Of a DNA stretch of 45,872 nucleotides, positions 10,561-21,486 are shown one piece after another. This stretch comes from Gnetum montanum (Eukaryota > Streptophyta > Gnetopsida > Gnetales > Gnetaceae), in contig MNCI01003297.1 of the NCBI GenBank assembly GCA_015680685.1, forward strand, positions 778,075 to 823,946, in the 5' to 3' direction. The translations under genes and the position numbers were made by a program. The notes beneath the pieces are model-generated. The model was not told where the DNA came from and searched no databases. It was given only the letters and a program-made list of their open reading frames with translations. Position 1 is the first letter of the stretch. Every line of letters begins with the position of its first letter.

Positions 10561-11951
10561 ATAATAACTAATCTTCTTTGTTAAGGCATGGGCTTGGGTG
10601 ATACTTGAGAGACATCAATTACTTCCATGAAGCCTGTCCCTACCTTTTCTTTGCCCTTATTGAGCTTAATGGGTAATTTCTTGCTTAGTGATTCCCGCGG
10701 AACAAGAAGCATTGAATTGGCCCCTTAAAGTGTCTTCCTAACAATTGTATTCCTTGGCCTAGGTTACCACTTACTCCCTGTATCTTTACATTTCTACTAG
10801 AAGCCTTGGTTTCTTAGAGGATCACCTATAGGAAGACTACCCTACTGAATTAATTTAAAGGTTTTTTCACCTTTGATGGAACCTACGTCTATTTTCTAAA
10901 AGTAGGAGGGCATGACGTACTTTTCCTTCCTAGGTTTACCCTTATCTGGCTTTTTTGCCTTGAAGTCAAAGAAGTTACTAACAATAACAATAAATTTAGT
11001 GAGGGTGTTAATGCCTCATCGATGTAGTTCCATACACACCCAGGGTTACAACCCATTTACAAATTTGAAGAAGCAATCCCAATCTTCCATATTAGGAATT
11101 AGTAGCATAAGCTCTTGGAAAGTATTGATGTAAACTTCAAGCTTGCTCAAATGTTTTAAGAACTCAAGCTTGGTTCTGGCTACCCACTCAGACTTCTTTG
11201 GGTAGAACTATTTAATCAACGCTACCTTGAATCTATCCCAAGTGTCTACAATTTCAGTAGTAGTGCCCTTTTCTTGGGCATGCAGAAGGCTAAGCCACAA
11301 TAGCTTAGCACTTCCTATGAGATACTGAGACATTATGGAGACCTTTTGGACTACAAAGACATCCCCAGTAGACATATACATCTCCACATCATGGAGAAAG
11401 GCATCAATTTTGGCATCGCTCCTCTCACCATCATAGGAACCTAGTTCTCTCTCTTTAATATGAGTCATTGCTATAGGCTCTTTTGCCAGGCATCCTGCCA
11501 AGGAGGACTTCATGATAGCATTTTCAATTTTCAAGGTAGACAGCTCCTGATTCATCCCCACCAAGGCATCCTTCATAACCTTTACCCAACAAATTAGGTC
11601 CTCAACTAGAGATGCTTTTGTCTATGCCTCCCAAAAGGTTCTAAACAAGTCCTTATAGAGGTTCAGCATATGATCCAGATGACCTTATAGGACCGAGAGC
11701 TTAGCCTTTGCCACTTTCACTTGGTCCATAGAGCAAAGATCCATCTTGTCTTGTGGTAATTTGATTTCTTTAAGAATATAATGGATCACATCTACATTCT
11801 CTAGCCTAGGATAGGATAAGGCCTTATCAATCATCTTAACTTGGTTCCATAGGGTTTGAAACTTAGTTTCATCTTGACCAAGTTCTACCTCAACCTTGAC
11901 CTTTGGGTTGGCCTGATCCTCAACCATTCCACTAGGTCTGCCAAGCTCCAT
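10561..11951 (-). pseudogene. gag: gag of element G
   Basis: The chosen start is the ATG at 11951 (MELGRPSGMVEDQANP), about 130 bases downstream of the primer-binding site on the minus strand. A charged helical segment is followed, at about 11576-11208, by the gag capsid domain with the run ERELGSYDGERSDAKIDAFL and later LIGSAKLLWLSLL. The domain continues to about 11000 through WVARTKLEFLKHLSKLEVYI. The zinc-knuckle region near 10800 has lost its recognisable Cys/His pattern. Stops occur from about 11207 on. It is similar in arrangement to gag of C1 and clearly different from gag of A1, A2 and E. Confidence 0.7.
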
Positions 11952-12084
11952 CTTAGCAAATAAGAGAACCTTATCACAAGGCCACCCACAAAGGAAGGGT
12001 GGCTAGTAGAAGTTGAAAATGAAAACCTCAGAAACCAAAAATCCTCTCTCCCCTTTATTCAGTGAGTTTTCACTGACAAAAAAA

Positions 12085-12102
12085 TGTGAGGCTCTGATAC
12101 CA
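12085..12102 (-). other. Primer-binding site of element G, initiator tRNA-Met type
   Basis: The minus strand begins TGGTATCAGAGC at 12102-12091, an exact match to the first twelve bases of the common plant tRNA-iMet primer site. The bases beyond that are not checked against a specific tRNA. Confidence 0.8.
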
Positions 12103-12104
12103 TC

Positions 12105-12690
12105 TATAACAATGTTGTCCTGACATGTTGTTCGGTACCCTAGGAGTCCCTCAAAGTAGATTCAAAATTAGGATAGAACTCAAGAGGAATATGCCTCAAT
12201 AATCAGTGGTCCTGAAACACATGCCATCAAACAATGTGTTAGTGTTAGCATGTGCTTTGAGTGGTGTTTCAAATATGAAAACTGCATTATTTTAGAAAAG
12301 CTAGATAGCACTCCCTTGCTTCACTCATGTGGACACCACGAGGACTACAAGTTGAACCCTCTAGATTCATCACCATGTGCTAGTAGTTGATGTTGCACTG
12401 TTACAAGTGCACACAACATCCCATAGTACATCCCGTGACACATCTAATTTACACCCCAATGTAGAGTTGAAATATGCAATCCTCTCAGGAAAGGTCCTAC
12501 TGAGTGGGGTAATGAGGAGGACCATAGCCCCCTCATACTAACGCATGGAACTTCCATGCTAGTATGCTTTCAAAGACACAAGAAGTAGAGGACTTCTTAC
12601 ACCCCCATAGCCCCTAAACCATGGGGGAGTTAGCAGACCACCATCAACCCTACTACCTTTTTCACATTAAAGCTTAATTTTAGTTATGAA
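12105..12690 (-). repeat. Probable 5' LTR of element G, outer limit unknown
   Basis: The sequence adjoining the primer-binding site must be the U5 end of the LTR. No second copy is present, so the boundary at the right is a guess. I see no convincing TATA box. No coding sequence was recognised in it. Confidence 0.4.
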
Positions 12691-12948
12691 AATGTATCTT
12701 GATTGATGTCCATCCCCTAGCCATTAAATATTTCCCAAACCCATTTATTTAGAGATAGAAAAAGAAAGGAACTGCATCTGCAACTTAGAAACAATAGGTT
12801 TTCATTTGGAGAAGCTTAACAATTATCTAAAAGAGAAACAAAAGAACTAAAAAAGTATAAAAAAGTACTTGCATAATGGTAACCTTAGGGAACTGGGATA
12901 AGAAATCCTCTATTACTTCCTTGCTAAGAGGAACTCCCCTACAAATGA
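12691..12948. other. Non-coding junction between element G and the copia remnant
   Basis: No domain is visible. This piece probably contains the boundary between the LTR of G and the copia-derived sequence, but I cannot place it. Confidence 0.3.
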
Positions 12949-13500
12949 TTGTGTGTAGAGAGCTCAAATCACATTTTTTTGGCAACATTAGTCTTCATGA
13001 GAGCCAACACTAGACATTACACTTATTGTGTTGTTAGGATATTTAAAAGGCATATGTCAATATCCAAGAAAAGTCATTACTTGACAGTTGTCAAAGTTTG
13101 GAGACATCTAAGAGGAAAAAAGAATCTCAATTTGTTAGTTCAAAGAGATTAGAACTTCATGTTGTATTCTCAAATTTAGATTCCACTGGGTGCAAAGATA
13201 CCAAGAGATTAATTACAAGTTATCTAACAGTTTTAGGATCTTCATTGTTTCATGAAGATTAAATAGCAAACAGTGGTTACTTATTCATTTGATGAAGCAA
13301 AATACGGTGTTGCTTCTAAACCCAGTGAAAAGATCACATGGATATGAAGGTTTTTGCAGACTTTAGATCTCACATAAAAAGGATTGATAACCCTCTATGT
13401 AAATAAGCAATCTACAATTTCATATGTGGGTAAGTCTGGTGCTTTATGATAGAAAAAAACATATTTCAACAAAGGTCATAGCAAAGCCTTTCATCAGATG
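12949..13500 (+). pseudogene. pol: Ty1/copia pol remnant: end of RT and RNase H
   Basis: On the plus strand, 13040-13150 encodes MSISKKSHYLTVVKVWRHLR and GKKNLNLL. This resembles the copia segment in which a conserved His leads into a VKRVLRYLKGT motif at the RT/RNase H border. After a frame break, about 13255-13450 reads KQQTVVTYSFDEAKYGVASK when one stop is read through. It continues with WIRRFLQTLDL and YVNKQSTISYV, which parallel the copia RNase H motifs around the catalytic Glu and the CDNQSA segment. The Asp of that second motif is lost. Similarity is by eye and decay is heavy. The opposite orientation to the gypsy elements shows it is a separate insertion. Confidence 0.5.
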
Positions 13501-14810
13501 GCAATGTGGTGATAACAGACCCATTAGTTTTTGAAATAATAGTTAAAGTCAACAAGTTTCTTTAAAAATCTAAATCCATCCTTAAAAACAATAATATTGT
13601 TAATCAATAGGTAAAGGTCGCTAATGATGTGGTTAATCTAGAATTTGAAATTGAATTCTTAAGGATATGGAATTAAAAATTGGAAGGGAAAATTTAGTAA
13701 TGATGAAACAACTTATCACTACTGGTGTTGCTCTTAAAGGCTTTGGAGCAACCATTATCAACCTTTAAAGCTTGAAGCAAGCTAACTATCTTACCATGTT
13801 ATAGACTTTGTTATGAGAATAAAAGTAATTTGAGGCTGCTATGGGTTGAATGTTTAATATGTAGAATCAATTTTCTAGTGATAAGTTTACCACAAAAGGA
13901 ATCTTGATGTTCACTACTTGCATAGAAGAGTGATTAATATCAAGACCTAAGTCATCTACTGGTTAAGTGCAAATTTGCTTATCATGTTTGGTGGAAGTTT
14001 GTAAGAGTTGTGGTAATCAGGCATTTGTTCTTGTATCAATGGTTATTTATAATGAAAAAAATTTCCATGTCTTTCATGAAGATAACAAAATTGTTGTTAT
14101 TTTATCTAAATTATCTTCAAGAGAACCATGCTCTCACTTTGATCTCAAGCAATCTAGTTAAGAAGATCAAATGTTTGGTGCCAAAGATGAAAGAGGAGGG
14201 TTACTTTGGTTTGTATTCTTCTAATTAATACATCTATACATTTTCAAAGGATGATAAAGCAACTTTATCTTTGTGGCCTAGTGATGGCATAAAGTTACTA
14301 CTTCATTACCTGTAATGATGATTATTTAGGGTTATGGGTGACTATTATTTTGGAATACAAAATAGTCATTCTATTATCTGAAGAAGTGCAAATCTAGGCA
14401 TAGAAAATTAATGGTGTTAAGATTAATGTGTTTCCAATTAATACCTCTAACATAGAAAGTTGTGGCATGCTACGAAAAAAACCATAGTGTACACATCACA
14501 GTAGTTTGATAAAGAACACAATTTGTTGCATTTTTGTACATTTGGATCAAAGTGTTATTCAAAATGTAAAATCTTGTATTCATAAATTAGTTCTAATATA
14601 GCAATAATGGATCTTTATTGATTGTTCATGTGCTTTTATTCATAAATTATAATACTAATAGAAAGTTGTGATTTGAATTCCCAACATTTCAAGTATGAAA
14701 ATTTACCACAATATTATAGTAACTAGTAAGAGGCATCATCATCCTATTAGCCTTATCTTAACAAAATGAGGGGCATCATAATTAAAAATTTCTTTAAGGA
14801 TAATTAAAAG
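13501..14810. other. Decayed DNA, possibly part of the copia remnant, no firm feature
   Basis: Short plus-strand frames exist at 13967-14161 and 14010-14228. They show no motif I recognise and overlap in different frames, so I do not call them genes. The sequence is AT-rich and sits between two pieces that look copia-like. Confidence 0.3.
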
Positions 14811-14935
14811 TATTTAGAGAAGAACCAATATATGTTACTGCATTGTGCACACAGTTAGCTGATTTTGTGGACTCCATATGGCCTTGTGATGTGAAAAGCC
14901 ATAGAAATGAGATTTATCAAATGCTAACATTGTGA
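14811..14935 (+). pseudogene. Possible C-terminal end of copia pol
   Basis: The plus strand reads ALCTQLADFVDSIWPCDVKS and then HRNEIYQMLTL before a stop at about 14933. The QLADF segment resembles the conserved end of copia RNase H, where Gln-Leu-Ala-Asp is followed by a Phe-Thr-Lys motif. The match is short and could be chance. Confidence 0.3.
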
Positions 14936-15779
14936 AAGCAAGATACATGAACTAAAATTATAGCTTTATGGATTTTTCTTCTTGTCAGAGTAAATTTGGG
15001 GTACATGGAATATCTGTGACCTGTCTCAAATCATGGGGCATTGGGGATTAAGGGCATATAACATGTAAATGGCTACACCAAAGACAAAACACAAATTCAG
15101 TTGTTCTTTTCATCTAGGTAAACTAGCTAGGGGATAAAGTAGTTTGACTACTTAGGGTCAAAGCAAGATGTTAAGTATTTTTTCATTAATGTGAATGTGA
15201 TTTACAAAACAAGTGTGGAGAATGTTCTATTAAACTATTTGGTTTATACCAGACCCCCACATTCGGTTGAAAGAGTAGCACTCAAATGGAGCTGAATAGG
15301 GACTATTATGCTACATAGGTTAGTGTTTTGTTTTTGTAAAGTACATATTAATAATGTTTGCAATCAAGGAGAGGTAACAATGTTTACACAAAGACATTGC
15401 TTACATAAAGTGAAATTTAGATGTAACACAAAGAAAATTAAACTTTTAAAACTTGAAAACACATTTACAACTGTTTAAGAATGATTATAGTAAGCCCATG
15501 AAACAATCAAGTATCTTATACATATCCAAGCATCTGCAAGAAAACACAAATGAACTTTATGAAAATAGTTTCAAGAACAATAGATAATAAACCAAAAAAT
15601 ATTCATAATCAAAATAGTTTTACGAATTTTTTACCAAGTAAAGCATGCTAATATTTATGATCTTTTTATTTGGATCTTCAATGGCCTCTTATAGGCCCTA
15701 CATGTAACACTTGAAAATCTCAGTTGCTGGAAAACCAAAAATTCCAGTGAAATAGCTTTAACCTTAGATCCCAATGGCC
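14936..15779. other. Non-coding DNA, nothing recognised
   Basis: No domain or repeat copy was recognised here. The part from about 15640 may already belong to the uncharacterised repeat R that starts clearly at about 15780. Confidence 0.35.
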
Positions 15780-16611
15780 TCTGAAAAATAGGATCCAAGG
15801 TACCCTGGATAGTCTAGTAGATCACCCATGGACTTGGAGAATATAAATGGGGGTAGAAAAATAAAAATATAATGTAGATATGAGAAAATAAATGCATAGA
15901 AATATAAAAAATAAATTCAACTTGCACAACAAAACTGAACTTTAAACTTTATTATAAAATAAAGGGGGTCTAGAATTGTGTATAAGAGGTACCTAAGGAT
16001 GAAAGGGGGTTTCACTTTGATGGGTGGTTAGAATCCGTAGCTCCACGATCTAGATGCTCCAAAACTCTAAAAAATGTGAAACCTTTCTACAATCCTCACC
16101 AAATCTGCAACATTGGTGCTATAGGGGAGTGAGATGTGTAAGGGTTTTGGGCTGCCAAGAAGAGCCACGTTGGGAGTCTCAATGCCCAAGTTGCTCAACA
16201 TTGGTGCAGGACCACACATAATCTTAGGGGGGTAAAAATGGCTATAATGGTTATGGGTTCCATGCTGAAAATTTCTCCAAAAGATTTGTGTTTGAAAGTG
16301 GTGGAATTCTCAAAAACTTTGGAACCCCTTCATGGTGTTTGAGCTTGGTTTTTATAAGGTTTTGGCCATAAATTTGGCTGCATATTTTTTGCCTAATTGC
16401 TGATAGATTGGTTGTTATGTGCAAGTGTTGCATGTGTTCATGTATGGTAAGTTTTGATACCCCCAAGGTACCAAAACCATTCCATTTACTAAAAATAGTA
16501 AACAACAATTTCACCCACATTGAGCCTTCCATTAGCAATGCTAGGCTTGTAGGATACATGGTGAGGTGCATGGGTAATGCTGGGGGGTATAGCACCCATG
16601 CCAAGGTATGG
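15780..16611. repeat. Uncharacterised repeat R, copy 1, left part
   Basis: This part aligns with 36690-37485 over its length, for example in GTAGAAAAATAAAAAT, GGTGCAGGACCAC and ATGGTTATGGGTTCCATGCT. It ends at the target duplication of the chromovirus C1 and resumes at 22087. On the minus strand it has a TATAAAAA-like box near 16355. It may be an LTR, see the findings. The small open frames inside it are not conserved in copy 2. Confidence 0.65.
16607..16611. repeat. Target-site duplication, left copy (TATGG)
   Basis: TATGG directly precedes the left LTR end and is repeated exactly at 22082-22086 after the right LTR end. The empty-site paralogue at 37481-37485 has a single TATGG. Confidence 0.85.
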
Positions 16612-17165
16612 TGTCACTGGGTGAGTCTTAGTGAAAATTTTTTCACTAGGTGATAACCCTAAGCAAATGTCTTAGCTAGCTACTCACAACAATGCCTAGC
16701 GATGCTCAAGCACAAGAGGTACACGATTACGAGAAAAATTCCAACCTTTACTCACATATAAAGGAATAATACAACACGTATAGGAGGTCCCCCCAATGTG
16801 AGTAGCACCTCTTGTATTTATAGGTGTGGGCATACTCAGCCTTGCAAGTATGCTCATGTAACTGGTGCTACAAATCCATTACTTGCATATCCAACATGAA
16901 GTATGCATGTAACCCATTCTTACTAATTTCCATCTCTATCTTCCGTCAACTTTGCCCCAACTAGTAGTAACATATGTGCATGAATCTCGCTTGTCTTTAT
17001 CTATTTTGGTAACTCCAGTTACCTAGACCACTTGCTACGCATGCTAACCAATTCATGTTATCCATAGTCAACAAATGTCTTTCCACACCTAGGGCATGGA
17101 TCAACCGTAGCTCGCACCAGCCTGCACATGAGCCTAGGACAGTGGTAGCTCAAGAGGTCATGGAA
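16612..17165 (-). repeat. 3' LTR of C1
   Basis: It starts TGTCA and aligns throughout with 21487-22081. On the minus strand it has a TATAAATA box at 16822-16815. It lacks about 41 bases present in the 5' LTR near 21850-21905. Its inner end is TGGAA where the other LTR has TGACA. A purine run (GTGGGGGTTGTTT on the minus strand, about 17178-17166) next to it is the likely polypurine tract. Confidence 0.85.
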
Positions 17166-17219
17166 AAACAACCCCCACTAGATGAGTTTGACATCCTTGT
17201 CAGAAGTCATTCTAAGTAT

Positions 17220-17699
17220 CACTTAATTAACTCCTCTACCTGCCATAAGGTAATTTTACATTTCCATGTGGCATCCTCTTCACTATAACCCTTTCACTGG
17301 ATTAAGTAGTCAATTCGTCAATTCTTTCAACTAGCTCCTTCAGTTCAATGGCTAAGAATCCTCTCAACTATTCTTTGAAATTATTTTCTAATGCTAGGAG
17401 GGGCTCTCCTAACTTGTTGCCTCACCGCATACTCATAAAAGGGTTTCAGGAAGCTCACATAAAATTTTAGATGGAGTTTCATTTGCTCTGGAAGTTTCAA
17501 TCGATAGGTCACATTTCCTACTCTCTTCACAACCTCAAAAAATCCATCGTACTTCTGGAGAAAGCCTTTGTGGTATCGTTTATCGATGACCTTCTTCTAG
17601 ATTTAGGGGGTAATTTTCAACAAGATCTTATCCCCTTCATTGAACTTGATCGCCCTCTAATTCTGATCTGCATACTTCTTCATGCACCTCCATGCCTTG
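17220..17699 (-). pseudogene. pol: Integrase C-terminal domain and chromodomain remnant of C1
   Basis: At about 17600-17430 the minus strand reads YHKGFLQKYDGFFEVVKRVG and then LKLPEQMKLHLKFYVSFLKP, the C-terminal barrel of gypsy integrases. At about 17320-17220 it reads YLIQ, a stop, then KGYSEEDATWKCKITLWQVE. This is recognisably a chromodomain, where a Trp-Lys-Gly-x-x-x-x-x-x-x-Thr-Trp-Glu pattern is typical. The first Trp codon appears as the stop and the Glu after Trp as Lys-Cys. Chromodomains guide chromovirus insertion to modified chromatin. Several in-frame stops are present. Confidence 0.7.
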
Positions 17700-18519
17700 G
17701 CTAAGCTATCCTAAGCTTGCTCATACAATTCCTACTTATCACATGCAAAGCAATATGCTGCAGGGCATTTCCCCTGTGACTTTGATTTTGCACCGCCAAT
17801 GGCATTATGGGTTGATGCTGAAAGACTAGCTCTATAGGAATCAACCCCATCAAAGAAGTTTGATGCATGTTATAATAGAATTGGACAATGTCTAACAATG
17901 AGACCCAATTCCACTAACTTGTGGTTACAAAGTGGCAAAGATACTCTTTGATCAAAGCATTCATCCACTTGGTTTTCCCATCCATTTGGGAATGGTTGGC
18001 TATGGAAAATTTTAATTCCAAGCCCATCAAAGAGAATAACACCATCCAAAACTTCCCTATGAACTAGGCATCCTAGTCACTTACAATGTTCCTCAGTACT
18101 CCAAATACCTTTACCACATGACGAAAGAGGAGTTCAGTAGTTGCTTTTGCTGTGCACGCTTGAGGTGTAGTGATAAACATAGTGTATTTTGAGCATTGAT
18201 CCACTGCAACCAATACTAATGCCTTCCCATCCACCTTTGGGAATCCCATGATGAAATTCATGGAAATAGACTCCCATGTTCTTTTTGGGATTGGGAGAGG
18301 TTGAAGAAGCCCAACCTACTTCTTCTTCTGTATCTTGTCTAGTTGACATACTAGACATGTTCTCACATACAATTCCACATCGTCTTCAATCTTGGGCCAA
18401 AAGTAGCCTCGAGATAGAAGAGCTAACATTCTCTTTACCCCTAGGTTTCCAACCCATTGGGTATCAAGGGTTTACCTCATTAGTTCATTCTGTAGTCCCT
18501 CACCCTTAGGAACATATAA
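17700..18519 (-). pseudogene. pol: Integrase of C1 (zinc-binding and catalytic core)
   Basis: Integrase inserts the cDNA into the host genome. The zinc-binding HHCC region is at about 18500-18350. Its two Cys survive (RTCLVCQ), but both His positions are lost (TLDTQ and VGNLG). The core starts with MNFIMGFPKVDGKALVLVAV at 18261. The first catalytic Asp is in VAVDQCSKY and the second in NIVSD. The Glu of the D,D-35-E triad, in the segment usually reading DGQTERVN, is Lys here (DGKTKWMN; the codon is at 17970-17968), again a G-to-A change. The region after it reads LLDIVQFYYNMHQTS, as in this family. The reading frame is otherwise relatively open. Confidence 0.83.
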
Positions 18520-19890
18520 TCTATTACCCTAAGCATACAAATGATCAACTTCAAGCCAATATTTCTATACAAGGCCCTCACACACCTACTATTGAAGTTG
18601 ACAGTAGGCCCTGTCCACTTGTGTAGCTTCCTTCACTTTGTTGACAAAGGTTGAGTGAACTATCATCAACATCACTACGTAGGCCTAGACTTCTTTTCAA
18701 CTTAGCACATTTGCTACCTGGTTCTCTTGCCCAGGTTGATGACCTAATCAAAGTTAAACTCTGCAAGGTACTCTTGCCACCTTGCCTACTTTGGGAAGAA
18801 TCGTTTTTGGGTTTTGAAGTAAGTATTGGCCACGTTATCTATGATCACTATGAATTTCTTTCTCAATAAGTAATTCCCCTTTGAAGTTGGGCAACTACAG
18901 CACTAGTTTCTACGTCACAGCTTCCTTAATTTATTTAAAGGTCTTCTCATAGGCCTCTAACCAAACCCACACTTGGTTTTTCTTAAGTAAATCGGTCAAG
19001 GGGGTTACCTTCCTTGCATAGCCCTCAATGAACCACCAATAATAGTTTGCAAGTCCTAAAAAGGACCACAATTTAGGCACCTTCTTTGGAGCAGGCCACT
19101 CCACAATTGCCTTCACTTTTCGATCATTCATCCAGATCTTCCCTTTTGATATTCTATGACCTAGGAATAAGATCTCCTAGAAACTAAATTCACATTTTTC
19201 TTTCTTCACATATAATTGATTTTCTCTTAGCCTTGAGAGAACCAACCTCAATTCTACATGAGCCTCTAGACTCTCACTATACACAACAATATTATCTAGA
19301 TAGACCACCATCGATCTATCTAGGAAATCACATAGCACATCATTCATCAAATTACAAAACATGGTAGGGGCATTGGTGAGATCAAATGGTATCTCCAAGA
19401 ACTTAAAAGAGCCATAATGAGTTACATGTGTTGTTTTTGCTTTGTCCCCAACAACGATGTGCACCTACTGATACCAAAACCTCAAATCTAGTTTGGTAAA
19501 ATACATGGCTTTTGACAAATGATCAAACAAGTCTGCCACATTTGGCACTGGGTACTTGTTTTTGATGGTGATCTTATTTAGTGCCTAGTAATCCACACAC
19601 ATCTGCAATGCTCCATCTTACTTCTTTTGGAAGAGACCTGGTGCTCCATATAGAGCTTTCGAAGGCTAAAGTTAGCCAACCTCCAATAGCTCATCCAACT
19701 ACTTCCACAACTTAGCAAGCTCCATTGGGAACATACGATATGGGGCACTCATAGGGGGTCTCGCCCCTAGTTTCACCTTTATCCGGTGGTCTACCTTCCT
19801 TTTGGGTAGTAAGACCTTGGGTAGCTTTGGTGGCATTACATTTGGAAATTCTGTTAATAGATCCCCCACACAATCAGGTACTTCCACTGT
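18520..19890 (-). pseudogene. pol: Reverse transcriptase and RNase H of C1
   Basis: The RT N-terminal region is at 19887-19699 (FPNVMPPKLPKVLLPKRKVD), with the start of the palm domain following it. The palm continues at 19464-19177 with IPFDLTNAPTMFCNLMNDVL. The catalytic motif at 19302-19291 reads YLDN instead of YLDD, a single G-to-A change that removes one metal-binding Asp. The RT/RNase H connection at 19131-18931 has [20 protein letters not shown]. The first half of RNase H is largely missing: after about 18930 only the end of the domain (GHQPGQENQVANVLS) can be followed, at about 18740-18690. The enzyme cannot be active. Confidence 0.82.
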
Positions 19891-20399
19891 CTAGTTCTTC
19901 TTAATTTCCACCAAGGCAGCCAGCATAGTAACTTCACCTATTTTTACCCTTACATTTGTTTGACCCATCGACTGAAACATTAGTTTAAGCTCTTTACATC
20001 TGATGGACAGGAAGTTGAGTTGCCTTTCATCGACCATCAACATTCCCTCCAAGTGTGGTGCCACTAAAGCTTTGGCCCTTACAAAGAATTCAACCCCCAA
20101 AATCAATTCAAAGTTTTCTAAAGGAATGACCATAAAGTTACAATTGTCCTCCTAGAGGCCAACTCTAAGAGGAGAGGAGATCACACCATGCACTGGCTAT
20201 GCCCTCGAGTTCATTGACTTCACCTTGCTCTGGCTCTTGGAAATGGTCAAGCTAAGTTTCTCCACCAACCACTGGGACACAAAGTTGTTCGTTTCTCCTG
20301 TATCCAACATTTCCATCACATTTAATCCATTGAGGAAGACCTCTATGAACATTATCTCATTGGGTGGGCTAGACTTCTAGCACGCAAGGGTGTTCAACA
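19891..20399 (-). pseudogene. pol: Aspartic protease of C1
   Basis: The catalytic loop at 20304-20296 is Asp-Thr-Gly (MLDTGETNNFVSQWLVEKL). The following Ala, usual in this family, is Glu here. Downstream, FELILGVEFFVRAKALVAPH at about 20110-20050 is the conserved Ile-Leu-Gly segment of retropepsins. Two stops lie between the two motifs, both at positions consistent with Gln or Arg codons. Confidence 0.8.
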
Positions 20400-21462
20400 A
20401 CTATAATAGGTTACACCTCGGGTTCATGTTACTAGCCTCTCCCTCAGCTTCCTCTTGAAGTTTGAGAGTCGCGAGCTTCTCTCTTGATGGACAATCATGA
20501 GCCCAATGTGCTCCATTACAAATGAACCAACTATATGAGAATTTCTTACCTTGAGAGGCTCCATCTCCCTTATTTTTGGAGGACTCTCCCTCCTTCTTGT
20601 CTTTAGGGCCCTAGGATTGCTTTCCTCCATTCTTACCCTCATCTTGGGGCTTCTTCCACTCTGAATAGGATCTAGAATTACCCCGCTTATAGTTGACCAA
20701 GCCGTCCATAGAAATTATGGCCATTGGAAAATATTTCATGTTTTGCCTTCTCAACTTGACTTGAGTCCATGCCTGCAACCTTGAAAGAAAGTTAAACAAC
20801 TTGTCCTCTTTAGACATATTCTTAATGTCTAATATTAAGGAACTAAATTCCTTCATGTAATCATGTAAGGTAGTGATGTGTTTTAGCTTCCTTAATGATT
20901 TTCGCGCTACCCACATTGCATTCAGAGGAAGGAACTAATCCTTTAGCTCCTTTCTCAATGCCTCCAATGTTGTGATTTGGGGGCAGCCAACACTCACATC
21001 ATCCTCTAGATGCATCCTCCACTAGAGCTTTGCATCTCCAATGAGATACATGCTAGTTATCATTACCCTCTATTCCTCAAGAACATGAGTAACATGAAAG
21101 TATTGCTCCATGTCCCAAAAGAAGTTCTCCAATTCCTTTTTGTTTTGGCTTTTTGCAAACTATTTTGGCTTTGGCACTTTCAGTTTGGAGTTATCCCAGT
21201 TCTTGCCCCCATGTGAAGATCCTGCAACAACTTTCTTGAGCAATGCAATTTCATCCTCAAGGGATGAGAGACATACCTTTAAGCCCTCGATCTCAACCAC
21301 ATGAGATTCAAGTTCACCCTGCACCAGATCATGGCTCTGTTGTAGCTCATTGATTTCTATATGGTGCAGCACTACCTACTCTATAAGGGAATGAGCATTA
21401 GGAGCCAAGGCTCCAATTAATGCTTCCGGGATAGACACACACTCAATAGGGTCCTCCATCAT
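20400..21462 (-). pseudogene. gag: gag of C1
   Basis: The ATG at 21462 (MMEDPIECVSIPEAL) lies just inside the primer-binding site and is the likely start. A coiled-coil-like segment follows at about 21370-21240, containing VEIEGLKVCLSSLEDEIALL. The capsid domain lies downstream of it. Its conserved end is at about 20916-20700, with RKSLRKLKHITTLHDYMKEF and then DIKNMSKEDKLFNFLSRLQA. A CCHC knuckle is at about 20540-20480, reading WFICNGAHWAHDC. The first Cys has become Trp, the other Cys, the His and the last Cys remain. Downstream the frame runs straight into protease, as in chromoviruses with one Gag-Pol frame. Stops and at least two frame shifts are present. Confidence 0.8.
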
Positions 21463-21466
21463 GGTA

Positions 21467-21484
21467 ACCTTTGCTCTAATACCA
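21467..21484 (-). other. Primer-binding site of C1, initiator tRNA-Met type
   Basis: The minus strand starts TGGTATTAGAGC at 21484, one C-to-T change from TGGTATCAGAGC. Two bases separate it from the LTR. Confidence 0.8.
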
Positions 21485-21486
21485 AC

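Larger units (their letters stand above)
8400..12690 (-). mobile_element. Ty3/gypsy element G, minus strand, truncated after RNase H
   Basis: Reading leftward the order is LTR end (about 12105), primer site, gag, protease, RT and RNase H. The integrase and 3' LTR are absent. The frame can be followed as protein-like sequence down to about 8420 and is then replaced by unrelated DNA. Gag and pol resemble those of the chromovirus at 16612-22081, and both use the initiator-Met primer. G is therefore probably a chromovirus too, though its chromodomain would have been in the lost part. The right limit of the LTR cannot be set without a second copy, so 12690 is approximate. Confidence 0.75.

Noticed and set aside
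13967-14228. Two overlapping plus-strand frames
   Set aside because: Neither shows copia integrase, RT or other motifs; the two frames cannot both be real and neither is supported.
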